The notes: generated from the letters alone by a model not told the origin. Numbered from the stretch's first letter, positions 38,235-51,420 are shown. The stretch is 64,000 nucleotides of DNA from Burhinus oedicnemus (GCA_008921705.1 VFFE01009182.1:1880013-1944012); one strand, 5' to 3'. Numbers and translations: made by a program.

Positions 38235-38300
38235 ATTGGCTGGCTGGCGCGCGATGTGAGAGTGGATTGGGCAGAAGTAGAATGGTAGAGTATATAAAAA
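38235..38300 (+). promoter_or_regulatory. LTR core promoter (CCAAT and TATA boxes)
   Basis: Two ATTGG motifs (CCAAT on the other strand) at 38235-38239 and 38266-38270 stand about 50 and 20 bases before TATATAAAAA at 38291-38300. Transcription would be expected to start about 30 bases after the TATA box, near 38320. This layout is typical of a retroviral U3. Present activity is unknown. Confidence 0.65.
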
Positions 38301-38314
38301 GGCACTGCTTATAA

Positions 38315-38320
38315 AATAAA
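38315..38320 (+). terminator. LTR polyadenylation signal AATAAA
   Basis: AATAAA 15 bases after the end of the TATA box. It lies at the expected U3/R edge, implying a very short R region. Known for some compact avian-type LTRs; inferred here from spacing alone. Confidence 0.7.
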
Positions 38321-38374
38321 GGATAATTGAAGAATTACTGTAACTTGATATTCGGTGTCGTGTCCGTCTCTACA

Positions 38375-39959
38375 ATGACAGGCCAGTACTTCAGCTCCAA
38401 AATAAATCAGAATAAAGGCACAGAACAGATGCCTATGCAAAGAATGCACCTTTACAGAGCTGTAAGAAGCCCTGCCAGGTATGTCTCCCTCAACTGCCAG
38501 GCCACATACAGCCATATACATCTTTCTTGCTTCTTACAAAATATGCCACACCAATCTGCATTCTCCCAACTCAATGTATATTTTCTTGATTAAGACTAAA
38601 ATGAATCTAATTAGAAACATATTCCAAAATACTGGAAAGAAGGGAGGAGATTTGCTTCCAGCTTTCAATTTAATCCTGTTAGCTGACAGTAAACTTATTC
38701 CAGCTTTCTTGCACTAAATTTCCAGAACATTTTAGCTAACGCTTTCTAGCATGGAGACATGTTCAAATGCAATCAGGACGTGGCAGAAAGGTCTCTCTGA
38801 GAAGAAGGACAAGTCATTTTTCTCCCATAAATTGTTCATTTTCCTTCTTTACGTTGTCAGATTAAGTGGGCCACAGTGAATTTAATGGAGAAGATAAGCT
38901 ATTATTACGTTGTGTTCCAAAATCTTCAGAGAAATACCAGAGATAATTGCCTTTAATGTTAATTTAATAAGCAACATTCTTGCATGCAATGTATCTGCAT
39001 TGTGTATTCTGGAGTGGAATTACTTATTCCAGGAGTAATTTTTGTGTTTACAGAAAGCCAAAATATAAGCAGCATAATTTATATATAAATGTCCCTTGGT
39101 GTAAGCATTTTCCATGTAAAACTAACTTATAAACAAAGAGAAAAAGGACATATGAATTCACCCAGAGACACACAAGATGTGTAACAGAAATGATGGTTAA
39201 GGCTTGTCTGTATTCTTCCCTAAAGGTCATCTTGACAAAATAGTTTTTGTCCACAAATTTCTTCATGGTGCTTATTAGTAAACAATATTTACTGTGATGT
39301 ACAATCTAAATCAAGGTAGAATCAAAAGAGCTTCAAGACCTCCTAATAGGTGTTTAGCAGAGAGAGAAGGAATAGTTTTGTTTAAAAAAAAAAAAAGATC
39401 CAATTTGTTTGTTACCTAGTCCATAAACTTTTAGGGTTTACACGGGTAAATGTAATCCTTACTGAAAGGTAGATGTTACTGAGAAAGAAAAATGCTATAG
39501 ATATATACCTACCTAATAAAACTGTATCAATAATATGACACAGAAGGTAGGAATAATGATCTCTTGAACCCCAAAATCTGACTTGTATTAGTGCCATAAG
39601 GTTGGGGCAAGTTAACGGAGGCCAGTGGCCTGCATAACTGCTTTCACGTGCCCCCCTGCTGTGCCAAAGGGATTGAAGGATAAGAAATGATGTGGTGACA
39701 TTCATGGGAGTGGGATTTTTTTCTTTTACCTCTCTAAGGGATGACGGATGATTACAGTCCATAGCAGAGATTTTTCCAGCCTCAGTTGAGCTCTGCCATT
39801 TGGCTTTGTTTAAAAACACAAAGGGCTATGTGGTACAAATCACCCTGTGCAGTGGTGGAACAGTGACGTTTTCCAGCAAATGTTTTTATATGTTTATTTT
39901 CCCAAAAACTTTAGTAACTAAGTTCTTTATTTCCATGCCTCTTACAATCCTAACTTGAT
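38375..39959. other. Non-coding stretch, nothing recognised
   Basis: It starts directly after the LTR with no primer-binding site. Contents seen: 13 A at 39384-39396. The 135-codon minus frame at 39412-39819 resembles no known protein. Confidence 0.55.
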
Positions 39960-40065
39960 GAGAAGTTGAGTTACAGGTGACAGGTGGACACTAACCAGTT
40001 TGTCCGGGACCACACACGCAGAGTAAGGTTCGAATGGGGTATTAGTCCTCAGCCCAAGGTCACAC
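39960..40065 (-). mobile_element. Possible MIR/L2-type retroposon relic
   Basis: In order: GAAGTTGAGTTACAGGTGAC, AACCAGTTTGTCCGGGACCA, CACACGCAGAGTAAGGTTCG and AATGGGGTATTAGTCCTCAG. This parallels 'gaaactgaggcacagagagg', 'ttaagtgacttgcccaaggtca', 'cacagcaggtaagtggc...attcgaaccc' and 'ggtcttctgactcc' in reverse complement. Strongly decayed. Confidence 0.4.
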
Positions 40066-43000
40066 TGTAACGCTAGGACTTTCCTTTAATTTTGGGATAA
40101 ATGTAACCCAGAAACATTAAAAATCTAAGCAGCATCTGGATGCTTTCTCAAAGAAAACCCTAGAAGTTACTCATCTAAGTGATTTGATTGGGAAATGCTC
40201 ACGCTCCTCAAGCTATCTCTCTCCGATTTATTTGTTTTCATGTTACCAATGGGATACTGTTTCATAAAGTATATAGTTTAAGAATTACATGAATGCTGGT
40301 GGGGTAAATTATGGGACCTGAGAGATTTAAAGAAGAGTCTGCTTTTTCAAGAACTCTCACTGTCATTGCTGCCAGTATTAATCGCATTATATGTACAGCT
40401 CTAAGATCACTTTCCTCAGGACCTCTCGCTTAGTCTGAACTGTAAAAATCTCAATGAAAAGAACAGGAAAAGTGCAAAGCCTCTGCCCTGTGAGTGTCAA
40501 TAAAAACCTAGGAGGAAGCTACGTCTCCCTTACAAGTCTCCCACCAGTGCAATCAGTAAAATAGGACATAAGAACACTAGGTGAGCTTTTAGACAAGAGG
40601 CAACATAACAGTCCACAAACAGTGAAGAACTATATTTTAAGAGCTACACACAACTAGTCAAAACTTAATTAAACAGCAGGTATTAGGCAAAGACTATCTC
40701 TGCCTAATATATGTTCATGTGCCATTTTACTGTGGCTCTACCCAAAGTATTTTTCACTAATGTACTATACACATTAACAGAGGAAACATTAAACTAAATG
40801 TCTCTTGGTCTATACAAATAACATACAGACACCTGCCTTAGTGTTTTAACATGGCTTTGTTTTGCTGTCCAACTTGAAGTCCAACTTCAACAAACAAACA
40901 AAAATAACAAATCTGGAAAGTCACCTTAACATTATTGGACATTTAACAATGTAATATCAGTCATTGTAACTATTTTTGCCAAGAATACAAAAATCTGTAA
41001 ACAGATTTTAAACCAGACATCTTAAGCTTGAAAGAATAGAGTACTTATTGCTAATAAAAGTATCTGGAGTTGGAGCTTTAAAAATTAAAGTTTATAGAGC
41101 CCTAGAAACTGATGTTGCTGAGAAAAATAACTTTGGAGTACACATATCTGTTTGGATAACATATTTCTCAATAAGCCAGTATCATAGGTCTCTAGAGAAT
41201 GGATCCAAATTATAAAGTAAACTTTATCACACATTTTCTCTTCCGCTTTTGAAAGCTACAGGGTGGCTTAGTAAAGTAAAAATACTTAAATATTTCTTGA
41301 AGCCCAGCTGCATCCTTTTGGTTCAAACCTGAACATCTTGTAGCTTGGAGCAAGTCCTTAAGAAAAGTGAAATATTTATAAAGTGTTTTTCCTTGTCATG
41401 GGAGACACAAACTTAGTCTCAGCAGAGGCTTGACATTTATTAACGTCCATCACCAATGGACATTAATTATCCTTTGTAATGCTTAATGTGGACTGCAAGA
41501 GATCTTTGTCTAATACTGCACTCCTGTAAGGATTTTCTGGACGTTTGGGATGCTTCTACAGCTTACCAGGCCTGTAGTACTGAAGGACGGCAATTGCACG
41601 GTAATAGTAATATAATATGGCATGGTGATATACAGTGCACATTGGTGTTTCTCACTGTAATATTAAAGGAAATACGCTTCTGAAGCTGCAAAGATCCCAA
41701 ACCCATTTATCTATTGTAATTACTGTAAGGTATGGAGATGGTACCCTTTGGTAAATGGTCAAGAAAGGAAATAAAATAAAGAAAATGAGGAAAGACAAAG
41801 TTAATAGGATTTTTTAATAAACCCAATATTTTCTGTAACTTTTGTGATTGAGAATTTTGAATGTCTTTACATTTTTGTAGTCAACAATGGTACGTATGCT
41901 GAATGCTGGAAGTAAAACCAGGTTGCGGCCATAAAATGAATGGGTAGTTTTATGACATAAGGTTACTCCAGTGTATTATTTACATGGTGTTATCGGAGCA
42001 GAAATGTTGGTCATTTGTACACTCATGAAACCACCTGGGAGCTAATTTTGTAAGCAACCTGTTAATCTGCACCTGCAATCTGGTGAAAAAAAATGACAAA
42101 GTTTCTTGTGTTTTGTGGGATGCTGGTAGGGATGCAATGCTTGTGATAAAAATATAAAAGTATTGCTGCAATCTTGCTATCTAGAAGGAAAGTGTGAAAC
42201 TCAGTTATTAAAAAAATAACTTTAAAATGTGTAATATATGGCTGGGTTGTGGATTTATCTTTTCATCATGCTTATCCTTATTTATATACAGTTCTAGGTT
42301 GTAATAACATTCAATTAGCTCTTTTTAGATTTAAGATAATTTTTAAACAGATTTTTTTAACTTGTGGTCATAATTTTGAAAGCCAACCCATATATCTTAA
42401 ATGCAACAAAACTGCATATTGTGATATTGGAATTTACATTTCATGTACCCATCGCGCCTCACCAAGAAGTTGAATTTCATGTCCAGCTTTGTAATACGAA
42501 AAAATCTTCTCTGTGTATCCATTTTTCTGTAATAAATATGCCCGTGCCGAGGTTCCTACACATACAGTCATTATACCTGGCTTCGCTTTTGTCGCACTAA
42601 TCTCTTAAGATCAAATGTTTCAAAAGTTTTCTCTCTTTTCCAAACTCCAAGCTATTTCAAATTATATTCTTTACATAAGGAACATCTGTAAAATCAACTT
42701 GTATTTTCTTTTTGTGCAGATTATTTGTCAAATGAAAAGAAAATATTGTTGAGAGGGGTTGTTTTTTTTTTTTTGTTATATGTATCCATCCTGGGAGTCT
42801 CTCTGTGTTTCAGAGGAGTATTTAGCACTCCTGTCAAAATACACGTGTATCTCTTAGACCTTATTGGTAATCAGTTTTGTGGAAAACATGCAGCTGAGCT
42901 CTACTTTCACATGTTATAACAGCAAATGACTGTCAGATATCTTATATCACTACTCACAAACATTTTCACTGGAAAAGATTATCAGCACTGGGATAGCAAA

Positions 43001-46000
43001 AGCAATTCCAAGTAATATAACTGACTAAACGCAATTAAGTAAACCAAGTTAAGAATCAAATATTTATTGAAAACAGTGTATGATCAATCCATATAGGTAA
43101 TTATAACAACAATATAATCCTCATATACTGAATGGAATTCAATAAAATCAAAACTAAACATATTTTGTGAGGTAATACTAAGTTCAAACTGATCTTAGCA
43201 AACACGTGAATCTTTTATCAAGATTTGTTCCATACATTATGCATCGCAATGCCTTAAAAGAAAGTTTCCTGTCACTGGCTCATACTGCATAGTGCTTCCT
43301 CCTCTTTCAGATTTTCATTGCTGGAAATATTTGCTGTTAGCTGAAACTTTGACTATACCATTTCTCTTTTCTAATCCTGCCTCCAGTTACCACTATTTCC
43401 CAGGTACATGTGACACGTCCTGTCTTCTGGACCCCTTTCCCTCTATTGCTGTTTTCTAAGATTTGTTTGCTATTCTCATCCAAATCCAAAATTACAATCT
43501 CTTTAAACATACCTAATGGAAACTTCCGTGAGACTAAAGGGATGATAGCCTTGAAAAGAGAAGGAGAGGATAGATAGCAAGCTTAAAGTTGAGTACATAA
43601 AGAAGCCCATATAGACACACACCATTTCTCCAGAACACAAGAACCTTTTGCCCAGGAGATCAAAATTAAGTAGTCAAATAAAGTAACATATAGACTTAAA
43701 AGCTGCTGACTTGTCACTGTCACTGTCTTGGCTAATTAGTTATGGAAAACAGCCGAAACTGAAAAGATAATTCTTTCATGTAATTATGCATTATGATTAT
43801 AAAACAGACTGTAAAGTTTGATAAAATATTGTATCACATTTGTTTGCAGAACACCTCACCTGTCACAGATCCTAACTCTAATTACAACATAAGCTTTTTG
43901 GATATGAGGTAATCTATTATTAGTGTAGGTCAGAATGTTTGAATGAGATGTTGGGATCTAAGACCAGGAGGAGCAGCAGACCTGCATAGCTTTAGTGGTT
44001 GCTGGCTGAGCCCCACCGTGATAGTAAGAGTACTTGTTTATATTGTTGTACAACTGTGGGGTTGGATAGTTAAATAATTTCACAATTTGTTTGTAAATTG
44101 TGGTATAAAATGTATTTGCTAATTCTCTGGTGCAGAATTTTTCCAAGTCCCTAGACTTAGACCACTAGAGACAGTGTAATTTAGAGACAATGAGCAAAAG
44201 CTTGTAGAAAATACCAAAGACCCTACTGGCCTTACTGATCTTCAGATTGGACTATGATAGTACATCTGCTTTCATTTAACATGAGACCGAAGTGTGATAA
44301 AGAGAGAGATATTACCTTTCACACCTGTTTTTTTGAAATCCAATATTACCTTTTTTCTTTTTTTTCTTTTTTTTTTTCTCCTGTGTTTCTTTTAACCTTT
44401 AAAGCTTTTTGTATATGGTTACTTTAGTAAAGCCATGCTGCCATAACACATATTATTTAGCTGATGAAAACATTGGAAAACACAGGTCAAGTAAGGTGTC
44501 CTGGATACCATTAGAAAAAAGTCCACATTATTTTTATTTCAGTGTTCATCTTTTGAGTGGGCTATGGGGAAGAAGCACATTACTTAGTCTATGTCAAGAA
44601 AAAATTCTGGTAGCATTTTAGGTTAAGCCAGCCAGTCTGCAAAGAATGAATACTGAAGCTCAACTTTTTACCTCCCAGACTTTTAAAACCTCGAAGTAAG
44701 TCACTATGAGCATCTAGGAAAAAAACCCCAAACTGGTCTGAAACTCAGATGAGGGCATCCATGAACTATTTAACCTGCTTAGAGCTTTAACATCTGCTTA
44801 CATACCATATGGGGGCATTTTATTATATATAAATGTCCAGCAAATACATAATACAGTGTTCAACTATGTAAATGGATATGTACCGGCTCAAGAGGAACAG
44901 ATGTGAGCATACATGAAACTAGAAAAGCAGAAGGGGAGATTTTATCTGAAGTCCATGCTTGGGTTAGAGACTACCTTGTATCTACACATTATATGGTACC
45001 ACAGCTGCACTTCAGGGAGAGTCAGCTAAGATGAAGTGTAAGATAGTGAAGCACAGATTTATTTTTTTTTAAATAAATATTTTCATTCAAATGTATTTTT
45101 TATGGGTGCTCAGCAGCAGCTTTTCATTCCTAGAGAATTCAGAGTGTTGGAGTGATGGATTAAAAGGAAGCAAAGGGAACACAGTTCACAAAGAAACAAG
45201 TTGCTAATGAGATGTTGCTCTAGCTACATAGTTGAGGTCATTTAAGTCATCCTCTCTTGTAAAACCAGTAGGAATGGCTGAGTGATTAACTCATTTGCTA
45301 AATGACTGAACTAGATCAGACTCTTGAGAAATTCATGGGATGAAGAGTAGTTGTTCACATGTGCAGGTGCTACTACTCAGTTTCTGGGAATTATCCTCTT
45401 CTAGCAGCTATTTAATTCTATCTAATTACATATGCAAAATTCTGTTACTTTTCTTATACATGACTCATTTTCCAGAGTATATTGTCATAAGGGTTATACT
45501 GCATGTGTGCTTCAAATACCTGTTGAAAATAAATAGGTTAAACTTATAAAGGAAATGTAGCATACAGCTCAAAACAACTGTCTCAAAGATATGCTTTTGC
45601 TAATACTCAAAGCAAAAAATTCAAAATGTCATCAGTTATTTCAAATTGATTTGAATGAAATCCTATTGGTGTTTACAAAGTTGTATTAATATTTCTTTGA
45701 AGTCTGATAAAAATCTATTGCATATTTATTTTCCTAAAAGCTATTGATCAGTTTTGGATATTATGCACTTTAAGCAGCTAAAAAATAATGCACGATACAG
45801 TAACTGTAAAGGGTCAACTGAATGTACTCAGAGATGAAGAGCAGTAGACATAATGTGCTGGAATTAGAGATACATTAGATCACCCAGGTCAAATTTCTGA
45901 CAAAACAGAGTTGTTACCTGGAGTTTAATTTCTCATTATTTATTCAGTTTTTTAAAGGACTCACAAAGGAAGGTATCTGAACATTCATTTTATCCTAGAA

Positions 46001-49000
46001 TCTAAAACCAATATTGTTGGCTGAACTTTTCATTAGATAGCTACAGTTTGAAGTATAGTTATAGTTTCAAAATCACCATAGCTGCTTACCACTGAAAATT
46101 CACCTATTAAATTTAAAAATGTCTTAGAATGTTGGAGTAAAACAGAGGAAACAAACCCCACTTTCTTCATTCTGTTTTCTCACATTCTTCTTTTAGGCAT
46201 CTTAAGGCTTCTCATTCAAAAAAATGATACTGGGTTAAAAAGACTTCTTTTCTTTCAGATTCGGGTTCAAATATGACTGTTCCTAGAGTTGCCACAGTTG
46301 TTAGAGCTCTCCCAAGCATGATTTCTAAAGATATGCATAGACTCTAGAGGAAAGAGGATAATTACTATGACTGCTATTGCAAAACAGTGTTCCGTGATAA
46401 TATTCAAGTTGGGCTTTTATTAGGTTGAAAATTGCAATGAATGTCTCAAATTAACAACATCAGGAAGAGAGCACATCATGAATACTTCTTCCACTCACTG
46501 AAGTCTGTTTGTTCACTAGGAAAAATTTGTGCATAAAACTAGGATGTAATTAAAATGAAATCTATTTGAACCTATATTTATATGAACCTTGTTAAACATC
46601 TACAGAGTGTAATAGTGAACTGTCTGTGACAAATTTATAACCGTGCTACTTTGGAAAAAATCATTCACTATTAAATGGAAGAGAGTGTGGTGACTAATGG
46701 GGTTCATACTAAATCTGCGTTGCTTGTTCTGGATGGTTGAAATCAAAAGAACACTTTTCGCCACTTGGAGTCTGGATGTGCTTTGAAAACCCTAGACTTC
46801 CCTCTCTTTGATCCAATGAAATGAAGTGAAACATGTAGCCTCTAGGCAGTTTTTAGGTATTGAAAGATCAAATAGATGCTATTACAGTGCAATTTGCTTG
46901 GTGAAGCCTAACAGAATGGATCTGCTCAAAAGTTACTGTGTATTTTGCAGACCACAGAGAAGAGAAAAAAGTTACAAAACTGAGATTACAGCACATTTGT
47001 AGCTCAGATTCAAATGTTACAGAAAAAATGCATTCTTTACTAGCATTGGTAAGGTTCCAGATCTGTACATTTTGCTAAGAAACTTCTCTAGCCTTGCAAT
47101 GTGCATAACACTACCTTGGGTTTGACTCAAAATGTTGTGTTTTGTTGGGTTTTTTTGTTTTTCTTTTTTTTAAAGGAGTAGATCTGTTGAATTTGTTCCT
47201 CAGAACAGAATTACATGTTCAATCTATAGCTTGTTTTGGTTAATAAACAAGTTCTGGCTTCTGTGCATGTATTCCTTATAAATTAAGTATCTTCTTGACT
47301 TAGCTATCTCTCCTCTAATTTCATTTTTCTCTCATCTCTAATTTCCTAGAGTTTTGCTGCTCTAGATGGATAATCATTCAATAAGATTTTAGGATTCACA
47401 AACATTTTCTTGAATGAAAAGGCAGAGTTTTAAATAGCTATACAAGAGAAAAACTCTAGGAACTTATTTATACAAATATTCCCTCATCATACTTTGTGTT
47501 TGCCATGCTCTGATTATTTTGTTACAGAAAAATTGTATTATATAAGACTGGTAATTATCCAATCAGGAGTGGCATCCCAAATTTTCATATAAGAATTTCA
47601 TACAGGACAAAAAAGCTGCAGTTGGAATTCACTGGAATTTGGCACTCTGTACAAATTTGAATTGGAAATTACAGTATTTTTCCCTGTTCTCCCGTAGACC
47701 TTTTTTTGTTCTACACATGATAATTTGAATAGTTCTAAGAAATCACACAACTAAATGTAGTTTGCAGTGACTTTCTTGGCCTATGCCTCTTTAAATGTGC
47801 AGCCCACTCCTATTCCACAGTAGGACAACTTGTGTTGTTGTTACAAGTCGGTACACTTCCACAAGATTTGCAGAATGCTGTAACTCCTGCTCTTTCACTA
47901 ATCCCTGCCTTTCATTTAGAACTGAGTACAAATAAACAACCAATGAGTATGGTGCAAGGAAATTTAATAACATCAAAAGTATTATGTTTGTGTTACTTTC
48001 ATATATTTTATAAAGGACAAAATGGCCTCAAATCAACTTTTACATTGTGATATAGAAAGCATGAATTTGGTCCATTGCTCCTGAAAAATTAAGGACTCAT
48101 CAAATAATCAGTACAGTTCTGCTTTTACAAGGTTAATGTGAGAGTCAATGAAATATTCTTTAATTCTATAGAAAATACTAATATATAAGGAGGTATTCTA
48201 TGAGTCTCAGGAGATAGCTTCTAATTGGGCCTTCTAGAGAGAATAAAGACATGAAGAACCAGATCTGAGATTCTCATAGGCTACTTGGAAAAACAGAATT
48301 AATTGCCAGCACACCTTGACCCAAGCCTTTTTCTGAGCAAAATTTGCACTCCTTTTGTTCATCACTATTTAAAAATAAAATTCTATCTTGCTGATGGTAA
48401 AACCTCAATTTTTAAAAAAAATTAAGAGCAGTCTTATTTCACTAAGATAGCACACACCTCCAATTGCCTTCCAAAGCTGTATGGAAATAAACAAAGACCA
48501 TATCCATCCTAAAATACCACTTTCTACGACAATCCATTCACACACCTCAGAAAATTCATCTGCAGAGAATAACTTTGTCACCAGTATACAGTACTCAGTT
48601 GGGATCAAATTGCATTTATTAGTAAAACTACCTTAGAACATTGAAATCTATGTCATTCAGATAAACTATTCCTAAATTGACTTTTAGTATGATTCTGGGC
48701 GTTAGTATGTAAGTAGTATTGCTGGATACCTGACTGAACAAAAAAGGTTCACCAACTCATATGCTAGTGTCATTTTCCAGTAACCCTGTATTTCCAGTTC
48801 TGCGCAAGCCAAAATTTCCCCACATTATGCATAAGCAGAACTGCATATTTTGCGTTCATTCATAAACCTGTTTCTAGAAAACACATTGTTATTCTTCATG
48901 ATTGAAACCTAAAATAAAATGCATACACATATGCCTATGTGTGTTCACAGTCAAGTTATGCAAAGCTGCTATTAAACATTGATGCAACGTCAGCTGGATT

Positions 49001-49072
49001 GATTTGCTTCTTTCTGGAGCCGGAAGCTTTGAATCCCACTTTCTATTTTCTTGAATGTAGTTTTAATTTTAC
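40066..49072. other. Long non-coding stretch
   Basis: About 9 kb without a recognised gene or clear retroposon. Contents seen: a T run near 42762-42773, a T/C-rich tract at about 44350-44380 and a T/G-rich tract at about 47131-47174. Open frames are 78 codons or fewer, which is what chance gives in such AT-rich sequence. Confidence 0.55.
44350..44380. repeat. Polypyrimidine tract
   Basis: CTTTTTTCTTTTTTTTCTTT and on, ending in TTTCTCCTG; a T/C-only stretch without a fixed unit. No AG acceptor with exon-like sequence follows closely, so I do not call a splice site. Confidence 0.8.
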
Positions 49073-49096
49073 AGATCTAATTTTAGATCTAATTTT
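49073..49096. repeat. 12-bp tandem duplication
   Basis: AGATCTAATTTT occurs twice in direct succession (49073-49084, 49085-49096), perfect. Confidence 0.95.
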
Positions 49097-49373
49097 CAGC
49101 TATGCCTAAGTGACCTAGTAGCTGTAATCCTGTTTTTAAAACTAACTTAGCCTTCCAAACAGCTAATGAATAACATTAGTTTCATTCAGTAGCTGCCAGG
49201 TTCTTCAAGTTGATGAGGAACTGCCAGCAATCCAGAAAGAAAACTTTTTTTTTTTTAATTTCAAGCTGATTTAAAGCTAAGTGTTGTTTTATCTTACTCG
49301 TATTGTGTTAAAGCCAATAAATGATTCATAATCTCTAAATTGCCTGTGACTGGTAAATTCTGAGATGTGTCCG
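49097..49373. other. Non-coding stretch, nothing recognised
   Basis: Only a T run near 49247-49256 stands out. Confidence 0.5.
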
Positions 49374-49399
49374 ATGATACTTGAATACTCAAGTATCAT
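49374..49399. repeat. Perfect hairpin, 11-bp stem, 4-base loop
   Basis: ATGATACTTGA (49374-49384), loop ATAC (49385-49388), TCAAGTATCAT (49389-49399). All eleven pairs are canonical. No T run follows, so it is not a terminator-like element, and there is no element boundary next to it. Confidence 0.95.
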
Positions 49400-51262
49400 A
49401 AGTCATGTAACACCTCTTTAACTAGGGCTAGCACATCCTGTGAAACAGTTGGGAGATTTCCTTGAAAGGTACAATTGTTACTTGGATTGCATCAGCTTCA
49501 GAGTCAAAAGTATTTCATGGTTGCAGTATCAGCTCACAACTGAAGATCTCATTAGACCTCCAGCCATTTCTACTGTGAAAGGTACTGTTGCTATTAAAAG
49601 ACTAATTTGTACCCTTCATTTTCATCAATGATGTAAATCTTATGGCCTGGGCTATACAAAGTTTTCTCTGTGAGGAACGCAAACCACACTCAAAAACGCT
49701 TAATTGCTTACAAACTTCGTCTTTCACTCATGTGTGTTGAAGCATTCATTTTGATCTTATCTCTCCATAGGTTAATGGCAGCACACATTTTTATGCCTAT
49801 TTTACATGACTGCTTGAAGAAAAAGAGCACTAGAATATTTTTCTTGCCTACCTTTACAGTAACTTTGTTTTTCTTCCTAATTAAGAGAAAGTATGGAAGC
49901 TTACATTTCCAAAGACATCTACTAGAAGGTAGATGTTCAACTATAATTTATCTCTATGCGATTTACGTATGCAACTTCCCCAAGATTCTCTCTTGACTCC
50001 TAGCCTAAAGTTTGACCAGGAAAAAAAGTGGAAATGGCATTAGTGTGTAAAGTAACCAGAGAGGAAAGGCTGAAAAATTAAGATTCTTGCTTCCTTCTAA
50101 ATAAGCATAGATTAAAAATTATTGCCAGGGGAAAAAGAAAAAGAAAAAAAAAAAGTCATATATAACTGAGCTCATAGAAAGAAGAACATTAGCTGTAGAA
50201 AGCAAAACCAACATACTAGGTCAATGGCACAATAAATTTTGAGGACAAAAGTGCTACTTCCTAAACACAGAAGCAAAAATAGTGGTTTATAAGGAGCTAC
50301 TGCAATCCTCTCATTTTTCTTCTGATGACTAAACAGCAAAGCCAGTAGAGAATAAAAAAATATTGGAATGACAATTGAGATAAACTGAATAGAAATATTT
50401 GAGTGCCTCTCTTCTTTCCTCTTTTACATTGCAGATAAACGGTCAAATAGTTGAGTAAGTATTGTGACTGAACAGTAGGAGCTTTTGGCTTTAAAAGGCC
50501 CTAGATATTTGCCAAATTTAGAAATAATATGAGAGTAAAAGTTTGTAGCTCCCTTTTTATCATGTAGTCAGGCATTTTATTTTATTTTTCAACCATCTAT
50601 TTCATGTATGTTTATATTCCAAATTAGTAGTTTGGTGTCACCAATTACATTAACTGACTCAGCAGTACAATGCTGAGGTATCAATTAGAACACATTAGGA
50701 AATAAGAAGCATGTCTAAGTTTGCTCTACTGCTAGAAGCAAATAAAAATGTCAAAGTACTGCAATCAGACAGTTCAGATATGAATATTCATTGGCAACTG
50801 TTCGTGACAGATTTATGAATGCTTTCACCTGCTGGTAGAAAAACATTAAGTTGCAAAATAAAGCTATTAAAATAAGCGAAAAGAAAAAAAGAAAGGATAT
50901 ACACAGATGGATGATGATCTTGAAATTATGCAATCTTGAGAGAAAAGAATGGTTTTATTTTTCATATTATGAAAACATTTGTTTTATATATGCAGATTGT
51001 CAAGGTCTTAGCATTTAACTCACTATCATCACACAACATTCTCCAAACAGTATTCCCAGTTTATGTGAAATGATGCGCACAGCTATCTAATCACCACCTT
51101 GTGGCAGAAACACATGCAAGGGTAATTCTTTGAGGATTTTGACTGCTATGCTGACTACTATTTTCATAAACTGTTTTAACAAAAGAGGAAATCTCCATTA
51201 AGAGAAGAGCATTTTGTCGCCCAGGACAAAGGGTTTGATTATAAATATTCTAATCATAAAAA
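49400..51262. other. Non-coding stretch with A-rich tract
   Basis: A (GAAAAA)-like A-rich tract lies at 50131-50154. The 108-codon plus frame at 49670-49996 is not recognisable. Nothing else can be supported. Confidence 0.55.
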
Positions 51263-51420
51263 TGCATAGCACTGCTAGAGTGCTTTCAGCCTGAGGATCT
51301 GAAATTGCTTTTAATATATTAAGTCTTGGGATTTTTAAGGGGAAAGCATTAGCCCCACTTTATAAATGGGGAAACTGATGAATACAGAAGATAACTGATT
51401 AGTTCAATTTAAAAACAAAA
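51263..51420 (-). mobile_element. L3/MIR-type retroposon relic
   Basis: In order: GCATAGCACTGCTAGAGTGC, CTGAGGATCTGAAATTGCTT and AGCCCCACTTTATAAATGGGGAAACTGATGAATACAGA. This follows 'ctgaggatctcaaagcgctttacaaa...ttatccccattttacagatggggaaactgaggcacagag', a common old pattern in reptile and bird genomes. The middle is decayed. Confidence 0.55.

Larger units (their letters stand above)
37970..38374 (+). mobile_element. Solo LTR of an endogenous retrovirus, plus strand
   Basis: A 405-bp element starting TGTAGCCTTAGG and ending GTCCGTCTCTACA, so the ends form a perfect TGTAG/CTACA inverted pair with the canonical TG...CA. The order inside is that of an LTR promoter: inverted CCAAT boxes at 38235-38239 and 38266-38270, TATATAAAAA at 38291-38300, AATAAA at 38315-38320, then a short R/U5 of about 50 bases. 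No primer-binding site follows on the right and no polypurine tract precedes on the left, so no provirus is attached. The adjoining bases (TCCACA left, ATGACA right) do not form a clean target-site duplication. About 13 CpG survive, far more than in the surroundings, which suggests modest age or GC-rich origin. No viral coding sequence is present. Confidence 0.85.

Noticed and set aside
39412..39819. 135-codon minus-strand frame as a possible gene.
   Set aside because: No family resemblance, no regulatory context, single isolated frame.
44340..44410. Polypyrimidine tract as a splice acceptor before an exon.
   Set aside because: The downstream 70-codon frame (44409-44621) is not protein-like, and no donor or conserved exon border could be supported.
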